Source: Buchnera aphidicola (Ceratovacuna japonica) (GTDB taxonomy: Bacteria; Pseudomonadota; Gammaproteobacteria; Enterobacterales; Enterobacteriaceae). Taken from it: a stretch of DNA of 64,000 bases. Numbering within the stretch: the stretch's first letter is position 1; each line of letters begins with the position of its first letter. The stretch spans positions 1 to 64,000 of the forward strand of contig AP026065.1 of the NCBI GenBank assembly GCA_024349705.1, read 5' to 3'. The notes beneath the pieces are model-generated. The model saw only the letters and a list, made by a program, of their open reading frames with translations. It did not search any database and was not told where the DNA came from. This document shows positions 14,698-25,942 of the stretch, piece by piece. The translations under genes and the position numbers were made by a program.

Positions 14698-16065
14698 ATG
14701 TATATTAAAGACACTATAGTTGCTTTAGCTACTCCTTATGGTATATCAGGAATTTCTATACTAAGAATTTCTGGTAGTAAAGTTAAAGAAATTTGTAAAA
14801 AAATTCTTAAAAGAGTTCCTAAATCTAGATATGCAAACTATTTAAATTTTTTTAATATTTCAGGAAAACAAATAATAGATAAAGGAATAGCGATAAGATA
14901 TAAAAAACCTAATTCTTTTACTGGAGAAGATATTTTAGAATTTCAATGTCATGGAAGCGTTGTTGTAGTTGACATTTTACTAAAAAATATTTTATCTATT
15001 AAAGATGTTAGAATTGCAAACAAAGGAGAATTCTCTCAGAGAGCATTTTTTAATAATAAGTTAGATTTGTTACAAGCAGAAGGTATAGATGATTTAATAA
15101 ACTCTAACTCTGAAAAAATGTTATTTTCTTCTTTAAATTCTATTAGAGGAAAATATTCTGATTATATAAATAAATTATCTAATAAAATAATAGATATTAT
15201 AACAAATATTGAAATTATTTTGAATTCTGAAGATGAGCATCATACTTATATAAATAGATTGTTGCTAGAAAAAATAGACAAAGTAATAGATAATTTTAAA
15301 CATGTTGTAAAAAAAATAGAAAAGAAAATTGCATTTAAAGAAGGAGTTAAAATAGTTATTACAGGAATACCTAATTCTGGAAAATCTAGTCTTTTCAACT
15401 CTATATTGTCAAGTAATAGATCAATAGTTACAGAAGTTAGTGGGACAACCAGAGATGTTTTAACAGAAAATTTTTATTTTGATGGAGTTTCTTTTAATAT
15501 TTCTGATACTGCTGGTATAAATGATTCTAACGACAAAATAGAAAAAATAGGTATATTAAAAGCATGGAAAGAGATAAAAAAATCTAATTGTGTATTATTA
15601 GTTACAGATTGTAAAAATAGAAAATATTTTAAAAAAAATATTTTTAACAAAAATATAATAAAATATTTAGAATTAAATAATATATATTATGTTGTAATTT
15701 TTAACAAGTGTGATATAAATAACATTTCTCCTAATATAAAAGTTTGTAAAAATATTGCTTATATTAATTTGTCTGCTAAAAAAAAAATTGGAATAAATTT
15801 ATTATTAAAATTTTTAAAAGAAAAATTATTATTTAAAAATTTTTCTAAAAATGTTTTTTTACACAGAAGTAGACATTTAAATTTAGTAAAAAAATCATTA
15901 TATAAACTAATTCGATCTAGAAAATGTTTTAATAAATTTTATAATCTAGAAATTTTATCTCAAGATTTAAATAAATCTAAACAATTTTTAGATTGCATAG
16001 TTGGAAAATTTTATACTGATGATCTTTTAAAATCTATATTTTCGAATTTTTGTTTTGGAAAATGA
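14698..16065 (+). CDS. mnmE: tRNA modification GTPase MnmE (TrmE)
   Basis: GTPase partner of MnmG in wobble-uridine modification. It has 455 residues, the same class as E. coli (454). It has an N-terminal tetrahydrofolate-binding domain (DTIVALATPYG; GEDILEFQCHG), a helical domain, and an inserted G domain with G1 GIPNSGKSS near 222-230, GTTRD, DTAG and NKCD. The catalytic C-terminus CIVGKFYTDDLLKSIFSNFC keeps the CxGK tail. With mnmG at the start of the window the pathway is complete here. Confidence 0.96.
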   Translation: MYIKDTIVALATPYGISGISILRISGSKVKEICKKILKRVPKSRYANYLNFFNISGKQIIDKGIAIRYKKPNSFTGEDILEFQCHGSVVVVDILLKNILSIKDVRIANKGEFSQRAFFNNKLDLLQAEGIDDLINSNSEKMLFSSLNSIRGKYSDYINKLSNKIIDIITNIEIILNSEDEHHTYINRLLLEKIDKVIDNFKHVVKKIEKKIAFKEGVKIVITGIPNSGKSSLFNSILSSNRSIVTEVSGTTRDVLTENFYFDGVSFNISDTAGINDSNDKIEKIGILKAWKEIKKSNCVLLVTDCKNRKYFKKNIFNKNIIKYLELNNIYYVVIFNKCDINNISPNIKVCKNIAYINLSAKKKIGINLLLKFLKEKLLFKNFSKNVFLHRSRHLNLVKKSLYKLIRSRKCFNKFYNLEILSQDLNKSKQFLDCIVGKFYTDDLLKSIFSNFCFGK

Positions 16066-16085
16066 TTATTATTTAGTAAAAAATA

Positions 16086-16158
16086 TGCCCGAAGGTGGAA
16101 TCGAACCACCGACACGGGGATTTTCAGTCCACTGCTCTACCGACTGAGCTATCCGGGC
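16086..16158 (-). tRNA. pheT: tRNA-Phe (GAA)
   Basis: A 73-nt cloverleaf on the minus strand with acceptor stem GCCCGGA pairing with the 3' TTCGGGC, D-arm TAGCTCAGTCGGTAGAGCA, anticodon loop containing GAA, and T-arm GGTTCGATTCC. CCA is not encoded, so the cca product (47807-49063) is needed. The G+C-richer body stands out from the flanks. Confidence 0.95.
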
Positions 16159-16262
16159 AACTAAGATTTAATTATTTGCAATAAAATTATAAAAGTCAAC
16201 TTATTTTTTGTTTTTTATTTAAGTATAACTTAAAAAATATATTTATAAAATATTATTTTTTA

Positions 16263-16283
16263 CTTGAAAGTGCATGATATAAT
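16263..16283 (+). promoter_or_regulatory. Candidate heat-shock (sigma-32) promoter of groESL
   Basis: CTTGAAA at 16263-16269 is an exact match to the sigma-32 -35 consensus and lies about 100 nt before groES. The expected C-rich sigma-32 -10 element is not evident; instead TGCATGATATAATGCA follows, with a TATAAT at 16278-16283. RpoH is encoded at 22342-23199. Literature on Buchnera groE describes a sigma-32-type promoter, which makes the call reasonable, but the -10 assignment is uncertain. Confidence 0.55.
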
Positions 16284-16366
16284 GCATATATATATTTTTA
16301 AGAACAAAATGTTTAAAAAATTCTAAAAATAATATGTTATTTTATTATTAACAAGGTATTAGAAAA

Positions 16367-16657
16367 ATGAAAATTCGTCCTTTACATGATCGTATTATAA
16401 TTGAAAGAAAAAAAAAAGAATCTAAATCTTCTGGAGGAATAGTATTAACAGGTTCTGCTGCTGGAAAGTCTTCCAGAGGAACAGTAATAGCTGTAGGAAA
16501 GGGCCGTGTGTTAGATAATGGTAAAATAAAGCCATTAGATGTTAAAATAGGTGATATTGTAATTTTTAATGAAGGTTATGGTGCTAAAACAGAAAAAATT
16601 GATAATAAAGAAGTATTGATTTTAACAGAAAGTGATATACTTGCTATTATAGAATAA
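16367..16657 (+). CDS. groES: Co-chaperonin GroES
   Basis: Heptameric lid of the GroEL chaperonin. The 96 residues begin [15 protein letters not shown] and keep the mobile loop [18 protein letters not shown] (about residues 20-38) that contacts GroEL, plus the conserved [11 protein letters not shown]. An AAGGT element precedes the ATG. It forms a two-gene operon with groEL 71 nt downstream. Codon use is visibly less A/T-biased than in the neighbours, as expected for a highly expressed gene. Confidence 0.97.
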   Translation: MKIRPLHDRIIIERKKKESKSSGGIVLTGSAAGKSSRGTVIAVGKGRVLDNGKIKPLDVKIGDIVIFNEGYGAKTEKIDNKEVLILTESDILAIIE

Positions 16658-16713
16658 GTAAATTAATGAAAACTATAAAAAAAATAATTTATTTTTTTTA
16701 ACAAAATTATTAA

Positions 16714-18375
<1,662 letters not shown>

Positions 18376-18414
18376 TTTTTTTGTTCTTAAAAATTTATTG
18401 TATTTTAATATTTT

Positions 18415-18446
18415 CTTATCCTTAGAAATAATTTTCTAAGGATAAG
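18415..18446 (+). terminator. Terminator after groEL
   Basis: A perfect 14-bp inverted repeat (CTTATCCTTAGAAA / TTTCTAAGGATAAG) with a 4-nt loop lies 40 nt after the groEL stop and 45 nt before efp. T-rich sequence follows after a short gap. It probably ends or attenuates groESL transcription before efp. Confidence 0.75.
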
Positions 18447-18491
18447 TTTATACCAAAATTTTTTTATTTTTTAAACATAGTATAAAATTTT

Positions 18492-19061
18492 ATGATAAAT
18501 TGTAACAGTAATGATTTTAAAAATGGTTTAAAAGTGGTTTTTAATAATATTCCATTTAATATAGAAAATAGTGAATTTGTAAAACCAGGAAAAGGGCAAA
18601 CTTTTGTTAGAGTAAAGATGAGAAATTTAATTAATAATAAGTTAATAGAAAAAACTTTTAGATCTAATGAAAATTTAAAAATTGCAGACATAGAAAATAT
18701 TAGAGTTTCTTTTTTATATAGATCTGAAGATACTTTTTATTTTATAAATTTAAAAAATCACGATGAAATTTCAATAGAAAAAAAAATTTTAAAAAATGTA
18801 TCAAAATTTATAATTCACAGAGAAAAATATTTTGGTTTAGTATGGAATAAAAAACTAATATCTGTATCTCCAGAAAATTTTATTAATTTAAAAGTAATAG
18901 GATTTGATCAATTTTCTGAAAATAAGTCAAATTATAAAAATAAACTAGCTATATTAAAAACTAGACTAAAAATTTTTGTTCCATCTTTTATAAAGATTAA
19001 TGATATAATTAAAATAGATACTAGATCTCATAAATATGTTTCTAGGGAAAATAATAAATAA
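18492..19061 (+). CDS. efp: Elongation factor P
   Basis: Rescues ribosomes stalled at polyproline. It has 189 residues, close to the E. coli 188. The three-barrel arrangement is apparent; VKPGKGQTFVRVKMRNL places the modifiable lysine at position 34, exactly as in E. coli. The C-terminal barrel ends DIIKIDTRSHKYVSRE, matching the family. Neighbour groEL precedes it, the usual Buchnera and enterobacterial context. The modifying enzymes (EpmA/B) are not in this window. Confidence 0.95.
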   Translation: MINCNSNDFKNGLKVVFNNIPFNIENSEFVKPGKGQTFVRVKMRNLINNKLIEKTFRSNENLKIADIENIRVSFLYRSEDTFYFINLKNHDEISIEKKILKNVSKFIIHREKYFGLVWNKKLISVSPENFINLKVIGFDQFSENKSNYKNKLAILKTRLKIFVPSFIKINDIIKIDTRSHKYVSRENNK

Positions 19062-19103
19062 ATAATTATATTTTATAAATTTTTTATTCATTATAATATT
19101 TTT

Positions 19104-19832
19104 TTATATATACTTTCTATAGCTATTCCATTCAAAATTTAACCATAAACTATTTCCTATTCTCATTCTATCTATTACTCTTTCTCCTAATAAAGTTTTC
19201 ATTCCTTCATGATTTAAATTAGATAACATTCCTGTAGACCTTTTTGATGAAGATCTTCTATCTACTATTTGATTTATTACTACTTTTTCGTATCTAGATT
19301 CTGTTTGCATTCCTATTTCATCTATCATTAATAAATCCACAGTACTTAATTTATTTAACAAATTTTCTTCTGTTACATTACTAGAACCATTGAATGTTCC
19401 CTTCATGTTAGACATTAAATCTGCAACTGTTACTATCAAAACACTTTTTCCTTTTGATATTAAATAATTTCCTATAGCTGAGGCTAAATGATTTTTTCCA
19501 GTTCCTGGATTTCCTGAAAATATAAAACTAGACACATGATTATTAAAATTTTTTGCATATTTTTTTGCCGCGTTTAGAACTCTTTCATGTCCTTTATGTT
19601 TTATTTTATAATTTTTAAATGAACATTTTATATATAGTTCTTTTATTCCAGATTTTTTAAAAGTTTTTTTTATTTTCATAATTTTATTTTTTTTTAAAAT
19701 AGATTTCGAAGAAATTATTCCTTGTTCTTGATTCCAATATAATAAATCTTTATCATTTTTAAATTTTGGTTTTATATGTTTTGGAATTATTTTTTTTAAT
19801 CTTTTTAAAAAGTCAATAGTATTATTTTTCAT
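19104..19832 (-). CDS. dnaC: DNA replication protein DnaC (helicase loader)
   Basis: AAA+ ATPase that loads the DnaB helicase. It has 242 residues (E. coli 245). Walker A reads SGNPGTGKNHLAS, followed by SVLIVTVADLMSNMKGTF; Walker B/sensor sequence LLMIDEIGMQTESRYE and the C-terminal GERVIDRMRIGNSLWLNFEW are highly conserved. The start ATG overlaps the stop of dnaT by one base (TAATG-type junction), so the two primosome genes are translationally coupled. Retention matters because dnaA is missing. Confidence 0.95.
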   Translation of the reverse strand: MKNNTIDFLKRLKKIIPKHIKPKFKNDKDLLYWNQEQGIISSKSILKKNKIMKIKKTFKKSGIKELYIKCSFKNYKIKHKGHERVLNAAKKYAKNFNNHVSSFIFSGNPGTGKNHLASAIGNYLISKGKSVLIVTVADLMSNMKGTFNGSSNVTEENLLNKLSTVDLLMIDEIGMQTESRYEKVVINQIVDRRSSSKRSTGMLSNLNHEGMKTLLGERVIDRMRIGNSLWLNFEWNSYRKYI

Positions 19833-20362
19833 TATTTATCTCTAAAACCATCTGGAATAAAATTATCTTTTTTACAAATTTCTTTATTATTGTATATGTA
19901 TTTTTTAGATCTTGTTACATTTAAACTATATGCTAATTTTTGTTGCCATTGAATGTCATGTAAAAATCTTCCTTCTAATTTCCAATAGTCTATAAATGAT
20001 TTTAATTCATTTTTAGATACATTTTTTTCTATTTTTATTCCCCATATTGCTGCTCTTTTTATAAAGTTTTTGTCTGGTTTCCAATTATCATGCATAGAAA
20101 ATTTGTTTTCAATTTTATTTTTTTTATTTAGTTCTTCTATAGACATTATTTTGTTAAAATTATTTGTGCAATTATTTTTTTTGTATTTTTTTATTTCATT
20201 AAATTTTTTTTTTGTCAATTTTTTACTTAATATATATACTTTAGAATTATTTTTTTTTGATATTAATATTGTTTTTTTTTTTGTTTTTTTTAAAAATTTT
20301 AGTGGATTTTTTAAAAAATTTTCTATACTAACATTTAATATGTTTGATTTTTTTACGCTCAT
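19832..20362 (-). CDS. dnaT: Primosomal protein DnaT
   Basis: Primosome component that acts with PriA and DnaC in restarting forks. The length of 176 matches E. coli DnaT (179). The C-terminal half keeps the recognisable segment NWKPDKNFIKRAAIWGI and FIDYWKLEGRFLHDIQWQQK, while the N-terminal half is strongly degraded into Lys/Asn-rich sequence. Pairing with dnaC as dnaT-dnaC is the enterobacterial operon. Confidence 0.9.
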   Translation of the reverse strand: MSVKKSNILNVSIENFLKNPLKFLKKTKKKTILISKKNNSKVYILSKKLTKKKFNEIKKYKKNNCTNNFNKIMSIEELNKKNKIENKFSMHDNWKPDKNFIKRAAIWGIKIEKNVSKNELKSFIDYWKLEGRFLHDIQWQQKLAYSLNVTRSKKYIYNNKEICKKDNFIPDGFRDK

Positions 20363-20419
20363 AAAAATTTTTACCTTATACTTTAAATTAAATATAATTT
20401 TTTTAATGTTTTAATTAAT

Positions 20420-20962
20420 TTATTTTTTTAAAACTAAATATAATTTGCAAATTGATTGACCTATAAATTTTTTTTTAAAATTTGTCCAATTTTTAGGTAC
20501 GTTTATTTTTTGTTTTATTTGATTTTCTAAATATATAAGAGTATTTTTTTTTGTCCAATTATTTTTTTCTAAAAAATATATAACGTCATTTATAATGTTA
20601 TTATAATATGGAGGATCTAAAAATATTATATCATAAGGTTTTCCTATTTTTTTTAACCAATTTAATGTATTAGTTCTAATTACTTTTATATTTTCTATAG
20701 ATAATTTTTTTATATTATTTAATATATTTCTATATGCATTAATATTTTTTTCTAAACAAGTTACATATTTTGCTTTTCTAGATATTGCTTCTATACTTAA
20801 AATTCCACTTCCTGAAAAACAATCTAAACATTTTGATTTTTTTATATATTTAGATAGCCATTCAAATATAATTTTTCTCATTAAATGTGTAGTAGGTCTA
20901 ATTACATTATTTTTTTTTATTATAATATTTCTAGATTTTAGTGTTCCTGATATTATTTTCAT
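20420..20962 (-). CDS. rsmD: 16S rRNA (guanine-966-N2) methyltransferase
   Basis: SAM-dependent methyltransferase of small-subunit rRNA. It has 180 residues. The SAM-binding motif is CLDCFSGSGILSIEAISRKA (about 42-61) and the catalytic motif DPPYY follows near 117. It starts with IISGTLKSRNIIIKK and VIRPTTHLMRKIIFEWL, typical of the family. It is divergent from ftsY across 135 nt, as in E. coli, where rsmD and ftsY are back to back. Confidence 0.93.
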   Translation of the reverse strand: MKIISGTLKSRNIIIKKNNVIRPTTHLMRKIIFEWLSKYIKKSKCLDCFSGSGILSIEAISRKAKYVTCLEKNINAYRNILNNIKKLSIENIKVIRTNTLNWLKKIGKPYDIIFLDPPYYNNIINDVIYFLEKNNWTKKNTLIYLENQIKQKINVPKNWTNFKKKFIGQSICKLYLVLKK

Positions 20963-21097
20963 AATTTTATATAAAATATTATTATTGTATTTAATTTATA
21001 TTTTTTTTATAATAATATAAATATTATAAAATGTGTTATTTTTATAATATACATAAGAAATTTATTTAATTTTATATTATAGAAATGAGAATAAAAT

Positions 21098-22203
21098 ATG
21101 TCAAAGAGTAAAAATAGTGGATTTTTTTCTTGGATATTTGATAAATTTAAAAAAAAAAAAAAAATAAAAAAATATATAAAAAGAATGTTTATAATGAAAA
21201 AACATTAAAAAATAATGATTGTATTGAAAAAAAAGATCATAAAGATAATAAAAATGTTTTTTTAAAAAATACTAATAAAATAGTAGAATCAAAAAATATC
21301 TTTAAATCATTTAAAAAAAAATTATATAATACTAGAAAAAAAATTGGTTTAAAAATTAGAAATATATTTTTTAGAAATAATATAGATAAAAAATTTTTTA
21401 AAGAATTAGAAGAAAATTTGTTATCTTCTGATGTTGGATATATTACTTCCAAAAATATAGTCTCTAATTTAATTGAAAAAGTTAATGAAAAAAAAATTTT
21501 AGATAAAAAAATAATTTTAAATATGTTAGAAGAAGAATTATTAAAAATATTAGAAAAATCGCACACTAATGATTTTATAATAAAAAAAAAATATCCTTTT
21601 TTAATTCTCATAGTCGGAGTAAATGGAGTAGGAAAAACAACTACTGTTGGAAAATTAGCTTGGAAATATAAAAATGAAGGGAAATCAGTTATGATAGCAG
21701 CCGGTGATACATTTAGAGCTGCAGCTATAGAACAATTAAATATTATTTCTAAAAAAATATTTGTGCCATTAGTATCTCAACATTATAAAGCTGATTCAGC
21801 TTCAGTAATTTTTGATGCTATACAATCTGCTAAAAAAAAAAAAATAGAAGTATTAATAGCAGACACTTCTGGAAGGTTGCATAATAACAAAAATTTTATG
21901 TACGAATTAAAAAAAATTGTAAAAGTAGTAAAAAAGTTAGATATAAATTATCCTGATGAAATAATTTTAGTTATAGATTCTTCTAGCGGACATAATGTAA
22001 TTAAACAAGCTGAAGTATTTAATAATTCTATAAAGATTACTGGTACAATTTTTACTAAATTAGATGGATCAGCTAAAGGTGGAATGATTTTTAATGTGTC
22101 TAACAAATTAAATGTTCCTGTAAGATATATTTGTACAGGTGAAAAAAAGGAAGATATACATGAGTTTAAATATAAGGATTTTGTGAAATCTATATTAAAA
22201 TAA
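21098..22203 (+). CDS. ftsY: Signal recognition particle receptor FtsY, interrupted by a poly(A) frameshift
   Basis: GTPase receptor that docks SRP-ribosome complexes at the membrane. The first frame (ATG 21098, MSKSKNSGFFSWIFDKFKKK) carries the FtsY amphipathic N-terminus, then enters a run of 16 A (21149-21164) and stops within 36 codons. The correct continuation lies in another frame, open from the run to 22203: KIVESKNIFKSFKKKLYNTR (N domain), GVNGVGKTTTVGKLAWKY (G1), AAGDTFRAAAIEQL, DTSGR, and TKLDGSAKGG. Adding one A (17) restores a 368-residue protein. Probably rescued by slippage of RNA polymerase at the tract; an assembly error in the homopolymer is the alternative. Starting at the internal ATG 21418 would lose most of the N domain. 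Confidence 0.9.
21149..21164 (+). other. 16-A homopolymer that shifts the ftsY frame
   Basis: Sixteen consecutive A residues between the FtsY N-terminus and its NG domain. One more A (or two fewer) would join the two frames. Poly(A) tracts of this length are known slippage sites in Buchnera transcription. Confidence 0.9.
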
Positions 22204-22341
22204 ATATATTTTTAAATTTTATAAAAGTTATATAATTTTTTTTTAAAATATATCACAAAATTTTTAATATTTTTTTATATTTATAGTATTTTATATTTAA
22301 AATAATTTGTTAAATAAAATTTTTATAATATAGGTATTTAA

Positions 22342-23199
22342 ATGGTAAAAATTGTTGATTCTTCTTCTTTTTGTTCTATAGGAAGTTTAAGGTCTTATAT
22401 AAAAGTAGTTTTTTCTTTTCCTGTTATTTCTAAAGAAAAGGAAAAATATTTATCAAATTTATTATATTATAAAAAAGATTTAAATTCTGCTAAAACATTA
22501 ATATTATCTAATTTGAGATTTGTAGTGCATATTTCAAAAAATTATCTAGGATATGGTTTACTACAGTCTGATCTAATTCAAGAAGGTAATATAGGTTTAA
22601 TGAAAGCAGTAAAAAAATTTAATCCAGAAATTGGAGTAAGGCTTATATCTTTTGCTATATATTGGATAAAATCAGAAATACATGAATATGTTTTAAAAAA
22701 TTGGAGAATAGTAAAAATTGCCACAACTAAATCTCAGAGAAAATTATTTTTTAATTTAAGGAAAAATAAAAAAAAGTTTAAATGGTTCAATTCAGATGAA
22801 ATAGAAATTATTGCACAAGAATTAGGAGTTTCTTATAATGATGTTAAGGAAATGGAAACTAGAATGTCAGCAAAAGATTTAGCATTTAATTATTCTACTT
22901 TAGAAGATAACAAAAAAACAAAATCTAAATTTTTAATGTCATACTTTAAAGATAATAATTCAAATTTTGCTAATATTTTTGAAAAAGATGAGCTTTATAA
23001 ACATAATATTATTAAGTTAAATAATGCGTTATCTAGTTTAGATAATAGAAGTAAATATATTATTGTATCTAGATGGTTATATAATAATAAAAAAAAAACT
23101 TTACAAAATTTAGCTGATTATTATGGAATATCAGCTGAAAGAGTTAGACAAATAGAAAAAGTTGCTATGAAAAAAATGAAATTAAAAATGAAAAGTTGA
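22342..23199 (+). CDS. rpoH: RNA polymerase heat-shock sigma factor sigma-32
   Basis: Directs transcription of chaperone genes such as groESL. It has 285 residues, full length. Region 2 holds LILSNLRFVVHISKNYLGYG and [20 protein letters not shown]. The RpoH box is clear as QRKLFFNLRKNKKKFKWFN, and region 4.2 reads LADYYGISAERVRQIEKVAMKKMK. E. coli has ftsE and ftsX between ftsY and rpoH; here only 138 nt of A/T sequence remain. The N-terminal part up to residue 40 has diverged. Confidence 0.96.
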   Translation: MVKIVDSSSFCSIGSLRSYIKVVFSFPVISKEKEKYLSNLLYYKKDLNSAKTLILSNLRFVVHISKNYLGYGLLQSDLIQEGNIGLMKAVKKFNPEIGVRLISFAIYWIKSEIHEYVLKNWRIVKIATTKSQRKLFFNLRKNKKKFKWFNSDEIEIIAQELGVSYNDVKEMETRMSAKDLAFNYSTLEDNKKTKSKFLMSYFKDNNSNFANIFEKDELYKHNIIKLNNALSSLDNRSKYIIVSRWLYNNKKKTLQNLADYYGISAERVRQIEKVAMKKMKLKMKS

Positions 23200-23434
23200 T
23201 TATTAAAAATTTTTTTTACATATTATATTTTATCAAAATAAGTATAAAATTTTATAAATCATTTTTTTATAACATTATGTTTAAGATATATAAAAATGTT
23301 ATAATTATACATATATTTTATTTTTTATAGTTTTTATTAAATTATTTTTATATATAGTTTCATTTTTAAATGTTGTAAATTAAATTTTAAAAATTCTATA
23401 AAATATATTTTGTTTGTATAAGAGAATTCACAAA

Positions 23435-25690
23435 ATGAATATTTATAGTCATATATTAGGATTTCCAAGAATAGGTTCGATGAGAGAATTGAAGTTTGCT
23501 CAAGAAAAATATTGGAACAATGAAATAGATATAAGTGATTTATTTTCTGTAGGAAAAAATATAAGAAAAAATAATTTAAAAATTCAAAAATCGTCTGGTT
23601 TAGATTTTGTTTGTGTTGGAGATTTTGCTTGGTATGATAATGTTTTAAATAATAGTATGATGTTAGGAAATATACCTAAAAGATATAAAAATTTTAATAG
23701 AAAAATTAATATAGATACTTTGTTTAGAATTGCAAGAGGTTTTTCTTACAAAAAAAATGTTTTATATCCATCTGAAATGACAAAGTGGTTTAATACAAAT
23801 TATCATTATATAGTTCCAGAATTTTATGAAAATATGTCTTTTAAATTTACTTGGAAGCAAATATTAGAAGAATTAGATGAAGCAATAAAATTAAAATTTA
23901 AGAAAATTAAACCAATTTTATTAGGACCTATAAGTTATTTATGGTTAGGTAAAATAGTTGGTAAAAAAAAATTTAGTAAATTAGAGTTACTAGATAAAAT
24001 TTTGCCTATATATAAAAATATTTTTATGGAATTTGAAAATAGGAAAATAGATTGGGTTCAAATAGATGAGCCTATATTAACTTTAGATATTTCTAAAAAA
24101 TGGTTAGAGTCTTTTATATATGCATATAATTATTTAAATAATAAAAATCTAAACATTTTGCTAACTACATATTTTGGAAATATATATCATAATATAAATA
24201 TTATAAAAAATATTCCTGTTAGTGGTATTCATATAGATTATGTTAATTCAAAAAATGATATTAAAAAAATAATAAAAAATATTTCTGAAGAAGTATGCAT
24301 ATCATTAGGAGTAATTAATGGAAGAAATATATGGAGGTCTAATTTAAAAAAAATATATGAAGAAATATATTTTATAAAAAAATTAAGAAGAAAATTTTTT
24401 ATAAGCAGTTCTTGTTCCTTAATGCATGTACCTGTAGATTTATCATTAGAAAATAAAATAGATAAAGCTTTAATAAAGAAATTTTCTTTTGCTGTGCAAA
24501 AGTGTGATGAAATATGTTTGTTAGTAAAATCTTTAAAAAATTCTAATAAAAAGATTTTATATAATAATGTATTTAATAATACAAAAAAAAAAAAATCTTT
24601 ATATGAAAATCTTTATTATTATAAAAAATATAATTTAAATAGAAAAAATTCTTATATAATTAGAAGAAAAAAGCAAAACAATAATTTAAAAATACCTATA
24701 TTACCAACTACTACTATAGGGTCTTTTCCTCAAACTAAAGAAATAAGAAGTGTTAGGTTAAAATTTAAAGAAAATAAGATAGATTTAAAAAAATACAATT
24801 CAAAAATTAAAAAATATATTATAGATGTTATACGAATGCAAGAAAATCTAGATTTAGACGTCTTAGTTCATGGAGAGCCTGAAAGAAATGATATGGTAGA
24901 ATATTTTGCTCAACATTTAGAAGGATTTGTATTTACAGAATTTGGATGGGTTCAAAGCTATGGATCTAGATGTGTAAAACCTCCAATAATAGTTGATGAC
25001 ATATATAGAAAATACCCAATAACTATTAAATGGATAAAGTATGCTCAATCTAATACTACTAAATTAGTAAAGGGAATTTTAACTGGTCCTATAACAATTT
25101 TATTATGGTCATTTTGTAGGGAAGATATATCAACAAACATTGTTGTCAAACAAATAGCTATATCTTTGAGAGAAGAGATAAAAGATATAGAAAATATAGG
25201 TATAAAAATTATTCAAGTTGATGAACCAGCTTTTGCAGAAGGATTACCACTGAGAAAAAAATTTGTAGAAAAGTACTTGTGTTTAGCTATAGATTCTTTT
25301 AAATTAAGTACTTCAGTTGTAAGAGATGAAACTCAAATTCACACTCATATGTGTTATTCTGATTTTAAAAACATAATAAATGCTATTGTAAAATTAGACG
25401 TGGATGTTATTACAATAGAATCTTCAAGATCACAATTAAAATTATTGGATTATTTTAAAAATATAAAATATATTAATGGTATAGGTCCTGGTGTATATGA
25501 CATTCATACTACTAACATTCCTAATGTAAATAATATAAAAAATACTATTATAAAATATATAAAAAAATTTAATATAAAAAATTTATGGATAAATCCAGAT
25601 TGTGGATTAAAAACAAGAAATTGGATAGAAGTTAAAAAATCTTTAAAAAACATGGTAAAAGCTACAAAAGAAGTTAGAAATGAAATTTAA
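23435..25690 (+). CDS. metE: Cobalamin-independent methionine synthase
   Basis: Transfers a methyl group from methyltetrahydrofolate (polyglutamate) to homocysteine, the last step of methionine synthesis. It has 751 residues from the ATG at 23435 (MNIYSHILGFPRIGSMREL, aligning with the start of E. coli MetE, 753); the frame extends upstream to a TTG but without homology. The zinc ligands are kept in HTHMCYSDF and in NPDCGLKTRNW, and the C-terminal barrel starts with LPTTTIGSFPQT. With metF (38865-39746) it supplies methionine for the host. A strong terminator follows at 25729-25771. Confidence 0.97.
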   Translation: MNIYSHILGFPRIGSMRELKFAQEKYWNNEIDISDLFSVGKNIRKNNLKIQKSSGLDFVCVGDFAWYDNVLNNSMMLGNIPKRYKNFNRKINIDTLFRIARGFSYKKNVLYPSEMTKWFNTNYHYIVPEFYENMSFKFTWKQILEELDEAIKLKFKKIKPILLGPISYLWLGKIVGKKKFSKLELLDKILPIYKNIFMEFENRKIDWVQIDEPILTLDISKKWLESFIYAYNYLNNKNLNILLTTYFGNIYHNINIIKNIPVSGIHIDYVNSKNDIKKIIKNISEEVCISLGVINGRNIWRSNLKKIYEEIYFIKKLRRKFFISSSCSLMHVPVDLSLENKIDKALIKKFSFAVQKCDEICLLVKSLKNSNKKILYNNVFNNTKKKKSLYENLYYYKKYNLNRKNSYIIRRKKQNNNLKIPILPTTTIGSFPQTKEIRSVRLKFKENKIDLKKYNSKIKKYIIDVIRMQENLDLDVLVHGEPERNDMVEYFAQHLEGFVFTEFGWVQSYGSRCVKPPIIVDDIYRKYPITIKWIKYAQSNTTKLVKGILTGPITILLWSFCREDISTNIVVKQIAISLREEIKDIENIGIKIIQVDEPAFAEGLPLRKKFVEKYLCLAIDSFKLSTSVVRDETQIHTHMCYSDFKNIINAIVKLDVDVITIESSRSQLKLLDYFKNIKYINGIGPGVYDIHTTNIPNVNNIKNTIIKYIKKFNIKNLWINPDCGLKTRNWIEVKKSLKNMVKATKEVRNEI

Positions 25691-25728
25691 TTTTTTTTTA
25701 TCTTTTTAATATATTTTTTTTATTTTTT

Positions 25729-25771
25729 ACTATTAAAACTGAAGTATTATAAAATTTTCAGTTTTAATAGT
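25729..25771 (+). terminator. Rho-independent terminator of metE
   Basis: A perfect 15-bp stem (ACTATTAAAACTGAA with TTCAGTTTTAATAGT) and 13-nt loop begin 39 nt after the metE stop, and are followed directly by TTTTTTT. It is nearly all A/T but long and perfect. Confidence 0.75.
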
Positions 25772-25942
25772 TTTTTTTAATATAGTTTAATTTATTATTT
25801 ATAATGAACATAATATATTTATTTTTATATTAAAAATATATTATATAATTTTATATTTTATTTTTTAAAAATTTTTTTTAATTTATTTAAATATTTTTTA
25901 ATATTTATTTCGTTTATATAAAATATTTCTATAAATAATTTA

